This document shows, piece by piece, positions 38,803 through 43,122 of a stretch of 43,122 bases of DNA (positions are counted from its first letter, which is position 1; each line of letters starts with the position of its first letter). The position numbers and the translations under genes were made by a program. Below the pieces are notes generated by a model, which was given only the letters and a program-made list of their open reading frames with translations, was not told the DNA's origin and ran no database searches. Source of the DNA: an uncultured Pelagibacteraceae bacterium (GTDB lineage Bacteria; Pseudomonadota; Alphaproteobacteria; Pelagibacterales; Pelagibacteraceae); NCBI GenBank assembly GCA_902622805.1, contig CACNRG010000008.1, positions 1-43,122 of the forward strand, read 5' to 3'.

Positions 38803-39678
38803 TCAATTTGACAATTTATTAAATAAAGTTTTTCCAATTATTGAAGGGGATTTTGCCACTGTAATTCCAGATTCTTCCATTTTATCAATTTTATCTTTCG
38901 CACTACCTTTTCCTCCTGAGATAATAGCTCCAGCATGACCCATTCTACGTCCTTTGGGTGCCGTAATTCCAGCAATAAATCCGATAATTGGTTTTTTAAT
39001 TTTGTGATTCTTAATAAATTCTGCTGCTTCTTCCTCTGCAGTCCCCCCAATTTCACCAATCATTAAAATGGATTTTGTTTCTTCGTCATTCAAAAATAAA
39101 TCTAAACAATCAATAAAATTAGTTCCAATGACTGGATCGCCTCCAATACCAATGCATGTTGACTGACCTAGGCCGTTCTCTGTTGTTTGAGCAACTGCCT
39201 CATACGTCAAAGTTCCAGATCTAGAAACAATTCCAACTGAACCTTTTTTATGAATATTTCCTGGCATAATACCAATTTTGCATTCGTCTGGCGTAATTAT
39301 TCCTGGGCAGTTTGGTCCAATCAATCTACTTTTTGAACCATTTAATTTTTGTTTTACTTTAAGCATGTCTTGAACTGGAATGCCTTCTGTAATACAAACA
39401 ATTAATTCTATTGACGCATCAATAGCCTCTATGATAGCTGAAGCAGCAAATTTAGCAGGCACATAAATCATTGTTGCATCTGCACCAACACTATCTTTTG
39501 CTTCGATAACACTATTAAAAACAGGTCTATCTAAATGTTTTTGACCACCTTTTTTTGGAGTTACGCCACCAACTAAATTAGTTCCATAATTTATTGCTTG
39601 TTCAGAGTGAAAAGTGCCATGTGCACCAGTAAAACCTTGACAGATTACTTTTGTATTTTTATTTACTAAAATAGACAT
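38803..39678 (-). CDS. sucD: Succinate-CoA ligase, alpha subunit
   Basis: A 291-residue subunit. CoA-binding N-terminal domain ([26 protein letters not shown]), [20 protein letters not shown], and [10 protein letters not shown] carrying the phosphohistidine. With sucC it makes succinate and ATP or GTP from succinyl-CoA. It starts 1 nt after the sucC stop, so production of the two subunits is coupled. Confidence 0.98.
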   Translation of the reverse strand: MSILVNKNTKVICQGFTGAHGTFHSEQAINYGTNLVGGVTPKKGGQKHLDRPVFNSVIEAKDSVGADATMIYVPAKFAASAIIEAIDASIELIVCITEGIPVQDMLKVKQKLNGSKSRLIGPNCPGIITPDECKIGIMPGNIHKKGSVGIVSRSGTLTYEAVAQTTENGLGQSTCIGIGGDPVIGTNFIDCLDLFLNDEETKSILMIGEIGGTAEEEAAEFIKNHKIKKPIIGFIAGITAPKGRRMGHAGAIISGGKGSAKDKIDKMEESGITVAKSPSIIGKTLFNKLSN

Positions 39679-39679
39679 G

Positions 39680-40840
39680 TTATTTAATTGCTTCTACAAT
39701 TTTTTTTGCTGCCTCGTCTAAATTTTCAGCAGATATTAATTCTAATCCAGAATTATCTAATATTTCTTTTCCTTCTTTAAAATTTGTTCCTGCCAGTCTT
39801 ACAACTAATGGAACGTTAATATTCATATCTTTAGCTGCATCTACCACTCCTTGAGCAAGAACATCACATCTCATTATTCCCCCAAAAATATTAATTAAAA
39901 TTCCTTTTACATTTTTATCTGATAGAATCATTTTCAGGGCTGCAGAAACTTTTTCTTTTGAAGCGCCACCACCGACATCTAAAAAATTAGCAGGTTCTTT
40001 TCCATATAATTTAATTATATCCATAGTAGCCATAGCTAAACCTGCCCCATTTACCATGCAGCCAATATTTCCGTTCAACTTTATATAAGCTAGATCATGT
40101 TTTCTTGCCTCTATTTCTGTTGAGTTTTCCTCATTTAAATCTCTGAGTTCAAAAATTTCAGGATGTCTGAATAAAGCATTAGAATCAAAGTTTACTTTAG
40201 CATCTAAACAAATAACCTTTTTTTCTTTAGTTAAAATTAATGGATTAATCTCAATCATATTTGCATCTGTGCTTATAAACATTTTATAAATTGATTTTAT
40301 TACAGAAATTGCTTGTATTTTTGCGCTACCATTCAAATTAAAAATTTTAACTATATTGTCACAATCATTGTCAGGAATTTCATTATTTATATCCACTTTA
40401 GTTGTTGTAATTTTTTCAGGAGAACTTTTTACAACCTCTTCAATATCCATTCCACCTTGGTCGCTAGATATGAACGCAATTTTAGAGCTAGCCCTATCAA
40501 CTAAACAAGATAAATAAAACTCTTTGTCTATATCGGATGTTTCTTCAACATATAATCTCTTTACTTCTCGTCCTTCTGGTCCTGTTTGATGAGTAACTAA
40601 AGTTTTTCCCATCATTTCTTTTGCAGCCTGATTTAGCTCGTCAATATTATTCAGTATCTTTACTCCACCTGCTTTTCCTCTTCCACCTGCATGGATTTGT
40701 GCTTTTAAAACATATTTTTTTGTATTTAATGATTTTGCTTTTTCTACTAATTCATCAACGGTTAGGGCAAATACTCCATTTGGAACAGTTGCTCCATATT
40801 TCTTTAAAATTTGCTTAGCTTGATGTTCGTGAATATTCAT
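39680..40840 (-). CDS. sucC: Succinate-CoA ligase, beta subunit
   Basis: A 386-residue ATP-grasp subunit. [15 protein letters not shown] at the N-terminus, [16 protein letters not shown] for nucleotide binding, [35 protein letters not shown] and [11 protein letters not shown] are all standard. Full length. It follows mdh by 2 nt and precedes sucD, the common alphaproteobacterial order. Confidence 0.98.
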   Translation of the reverse strand: MNIHEHQAKQILKKYGATVPNGVFALTVDELVEKAKSLNTKKYVLKAQIHAGGRGKAGGVKILNNIDELNQAAKEMMGKTLVTHQTGPEGREVKRLYVEETSDIDKEFYLSCLVDRASSKIAFISSDQGGMDIEEVVKSSPEKITTTKVDINNEIPDNDCDNIVKIFNLNGSAKIQAISVIKSIYKMFISTDANMIEINPLILTKEKKVICLDAKVNFDSNALFRHPEIFELRDLNEENSTEIEARKHDLAYIKLNGNIGCMVNGAGLAMATMDIIKLYGKEPANFLDVGGGASKEKVSAALKMILSDKNVKGILINIFGGIMRCDVLAQGVVDAAKDMNINVPLVVRLAGTNFKEGKEILDNSGLELISAENLDEAAKKIVEAIK

Positions 40841-40842
40841 TT

Positions 40843-41805
40843 TTACTTCAAAAGATCAGGGTCTATTTTAGAAGCTGCTTCCCAAAGAGCTTTGACTGCA
40901 TCGATAGAGTGCATAAATTCTTTTTTTTCTTTATCATTTAAATCAATTTGCTCAATTTTTTCTACTCCATTTTTACCGATAATTACTGGTACACCAGCAT
41001 AAACATTATTTACCCCATATTCCCCATTTAATTGTATGGCACATGGTAATAGCTTTTTTTCATCTTTTAAGTATGCTTCTGCCATTTGAACTCCAGATGC
41101 TGCAGGCGCATAAAATGCTGATCCTTTTTCAAGATATTTTACAATTTCTGCTCCACCATCTCTTGTTCTCTGATTTATTTCTTCTAATCTTTCTTTTAAA
41201 ATTTTTCCTTCTTTTACCAAATCAAGCAAAGGTTTTCCTGAGACTTTTGTAAATCTAGGCATTGGTACCATGGTATCTCCATGTCCACCCATCACCATTG
41301 ATTCTATTTCTTTTACTGGAACATTTAATTCTAAAGATAAAAATAATTTAAATCTTGAGCTATCTAAAATTCCGGCCATCCCAACAACTTTATTTGCTGG
41401 TAAACCTGAAAATTTTTGAAATGCCATAACCATAACATCCAAAGGATTGGTTATACATATTACAAAGGCATTAGGAGCATTTTGCTTAACACCTTCTGCA
41501 ACTTGTTTTATTATATTTAAATTAATTCCTAACAAGTCATCTCTACTCATACCTGGCTTTCTAGGCACACCAGCAGTAATAATTATTACATCTGAGTCTT
41601 TGATATCTTTATAATCATCCGTACCTAAAAATTTTACGTTAAAACCGTCAACTGATGATGATTGTGCTATATCAAGTGCTTTTCCTTTTGCAATTCCACT
41701 TGCGACATCAAATAAAACCACTTCATTAACCAATTCTTTTGTTCCAATTAAGTGTGCTAAAGTTCCACCTATTTGACCTGCACCAATCAAAGATATTTTA
41801 CTCAT
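40843..41805 (-). CDS. mdh: Malate dehydrogenase (LDH-like type)
   Basis: A 320-residue NAD enzyme oxidising malate to oxaloacetate. The start ATG is at 41803-41805, giving [17 protein letters not shown] with the dinucleotide-binding GAGQIGG at once; an in-frame ATG at 41868 would add 21 residues inside mmsA that match nothing in the family. Arginines of the mobile loop ([13 protein letters not shown]), NPLDVM and the catalytic His in [10 protein letters not shown] are present. It is the first full TCA gene of the leftward block. Confidence 0.97.
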   Translation of the reverse strand: MSKISLIGAGQIGGTLAHLIGTKELVNEVVLFDVASGIAKGKALDIAQSSSVDGFNVKFLGTDDYKDIKDSDVIIITAGVPRKPGMSRDDLLGINLNIIKQVAEGVKQNAPNAFVICITNPLDVMVMAFQKFSGLPANKVVGMAGILDSSRFKLFLSLELNVPVKEIESMVMGGHGDTMVPMPRFTKVSGKPLLDLVKEGKILKERLEEINQRTRDGGAEIVKYLEKGSAFYAPAASGVQMAEAYLKDEKKLLPCAIQLNGEYGVNNVYAGVPVIIGKNGVEKIEQIDLNDKEKKEFMHSIDAVKALWEAASKIDPDLLK

Positions 41806-41810
41806 TTTTT

Positions 41811-41815
41811 TCCTT
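41811..41815 (-). promoter_or_regulatory. Shine-Dalgarno AAGGA fixing the mdh start
   Basis: AAGGA on the minus strand ends 5 nt before the ATG at 41805 and overlaps the mmsA stop codon (41814-41816), which suggests translational coupling of mdh to mmsA and rules out the longer mdh start. Confidence 0.7.
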
Positions 41816-43122
41816 ATTTCATCGTTGGCATTACAAATTCCACATTTGAACGGATACCTGAAGGCCATCTTGATGTTATTGTTTTTAATTTTGTATAAAA
41901 TTTAATTCCTTCCATGCCATGCATTGCACTATCTCCAAATAATGATCTTTTCCATCCTCCAAAACTGTGAAATGCCATTGGAACAGGTATTGGTACATTT
42001 ATACCAACCATACCTACTTGAATTTTACTTGCAAAAGTTCTACCTACATCTCCATCTCTAGTATAAATACTCACACCGTTTCCATACTCATGATTATTAA
42101 TTAGTTTAGCTGCCTCCTCAAAAGTTTTTACCCTAACAACTGAAAGAACTGGACCAAATATTTCCTCCTTATAAACTCTCATATCTTTTGTAACGTGATC
42201 AAATAAACAACCACCAATATAAAATCCATTTTCATAACCTTGTAAATTTAAGTTTCTTCCATCTACTACCAGCTTTGCTCCTTCTTCAACGCCAAGGTTC
42301 ACATAACTTTTTACTTTTTCTAAATGCTCCTTGGTTACTAAAGGTCCCATTTCAGATTTTTTGTCCATACCAGGGCCAACTTTTAAAGCCTCAGCTTTTT
42401 TTGACAATCTTGAAACTAACTCATCACCTATATCTCCCACAGCTACTGCAACAGATTGAGCCATGCACCTCTCACCAGCGGAGCCATACGCTGCACCCAT
42501 TAAACCGTTCACGGCCCCATCCAAATCACAGTCGGGCATAACTACTAAATGGTTTTTAGCTCCACCTAGTGCTTGAACTCTTTTTTCATTTTTAGCTGAA
42601 GTTTCATAAATATATTTAGCAATAGGCGTTGATCCAACAAAACTAACTGCTTTAATATCTGGATTAGTTAAAATTGCATCAACTGACTCTTTATCTCCAT
42701 TTATTACATTGAATACACCTTCAGGTAATCCTGCGTCAGTAAGTAATTCTGCTAATTTAATAGAGCAGGAAGGATCTTTTTCTGAAGGTTTTAAGATAAA
42801 GGTATTTCCACATGCGATAGCAATTGGGAACATCCACATTGGAACCATTGCTGGAAAGTTGAAAGGTGTAATTCCAGCTACAACTCCTAGTGGCTGTCTA
42901 ATTGACCAACTATCAACATCTGTTCCAACGTTTTCAGAAAATTCACCTTTTAGTAAATGAGGAATTCCACAAGCAAATTCAACTACTTCTAAACCTCTTG
43001 TTAATGAACCACGTGCATCTTCATAAACTTTTCCGTGTTCAGAAACTATCAATTTTGTAAGTTCATCAGAATTTTTTTCAATTAATTCTTTAAACTTAAA
43101 CATTACTCTTGCTCTTTGAAGG
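41814..43122 (-). CDS. mmsA: Methylmalonate-semialdehyde dehydrogenase (5' end cut by window edge)
   Basis: About 435 codons of an aldehyde dehydrogenase of the MmsA/IolA type; the frame stays open to 43122 and the edge residues read [11 protein letters not shown], a normal internal stretch, so the Met at 43103 is not the start and roughly 60-70 N-terminal residues lie outside. [31 protein letters not shown] and the catalytic Cys in [11 protein letters not shown] identify the CoA-acylating MMSDH group rather than ordinary ALDHs. It makes propionyl-CoA from methylmalonate semialdehyde or acetyl-CoA from malonate semialdehyde, in valine, beta-alanine or inositol breakdown. Only 8 nt separate it from mdh. 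Confidence 0.93.
   Translation of the reverse strand, partial: LQRARVMFKFKELIEKNSDELTKLIVSEHGKVYEDARGSLTRGLEVVEFACGIPHLLKGEFSENVGTDVDSWSIRQPLGVVAGITPFNFPAMVPMWMFPIAIACGNTFILKPSEKDPSCSIKLAELLTDAGLPEGVFNVINGDKESVDAILTNPDIKAVSFVGSTPIAKYIYETSAKNEKRVQALGGAKNHLVVMPDCDLDGAVNGLMGAAYGSAGERCMAQSVAVAVGDIGDELVSRLSKKAEALKVGPGMDKKSEMGPLVTKEHLEKVKSYVNLGVEEGAKLVVDGRNLNLQGYENGFYIGGCLFDHVTKDMRVYKEEIFGPVLSVVRVKTFEEAAKLINNHEYGNGVSIYTRDGDVGRTFASKIQVGMVGINVPIPVPMAFHSFGGWKRSLFGDSAMHGMEGIKFYTKLKTITSRWPSGIRSNVEFVMPTMK

Noticed and set aside
41806-41868. Longer mdh start at 41868
   Set aside because: The added 21 residues are read out of frame through the mmsA end and have no family match; AAGGA lies just before the ATG at 41805.

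Overview
The window reads as a chromosomal segment of a streamlined marine alphaproteobacterium, most likely SAR11 (Pelagibacterales). The DNA is very AT-rich (about 30% GC by eye, not computed). Genes are packed with 1-11 nt overlaps, no intergenic gap exceeds about 205 bp, and all four convergent gene pairs overlap tail to tail. Markers of the group include a class I lysyl-tRNA synthetase, a SAM-II riboswitch in front of metX-metW, an F1-ATPase operon separated from F0, and the alphaproteobacterial order mdh-sucCD-sucAB-lpd. I saw no mobile element, prophage, CRISPR array, rRNA or tRNA.

Layout, left to right. 1-4659: a ChvI-like response regulator (cut by the left edge), DNA polymerase I, a biotin transporter BioY and a RegA/ActR-type response regulator. 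4810-7916: a three-gene polyamine cassette made of an ornithine-decarboxylase family enzyme, a deoxyhypusine-synthase-like protein and an agmatinase-family ureohydrolase. 7913-11445: a YhhQ-type queuosine-precursor transporter, ribosomal protein L28, dihydroorotate dehydrogenase and LysRS-I. 11534-15098: a TrkH potassium transporter, an AmpG-like permease and an NlpC/P60 peptidase; the last two suggest peptidoglycan-fragment salvage. 15095-17064: tyrA and hisC. 17149-19705: promoter, SAM-II riboswitch, metX, metW and gloB.

19716-26307: one long rightward run rplU-rpmA-obgE-proB-proA-nadD-rsfS-ctpA-rppH, combining ribosome assembly, proline synthesis, NAD synthesis, a periplasmic protease and mRNA decapping. 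26290-31148: the F1-ATPase operon atpHAGDC on the minus strand with a good sigma70-type promoter. 31184-33139: priA. 33162-43122: a leftward TCA block, mmsA (cut by the right edge)-mdh-sucC-sucD-sucA-sucB-lpdA, covering malate to oxaloacetate and 2-oxoglutarate through succinyl-CoA to succinate.

The most interesting items are the deoxyhypusine-synthase-like protein inside a bacterial polyamine operon, with the catalytic lysine kept but polyamine-contact positions apparently changed; the SAM-II element that starts at the predicted +1 and runs into a U8 tract; the near-leaderless rpmB promoter; and the overlapping convergent gene ends. Three starts that a longest-ORF rule would place too early were corrected (the decarboxylase, ctpA and mdh), and nadD was also shortened with less certainty.
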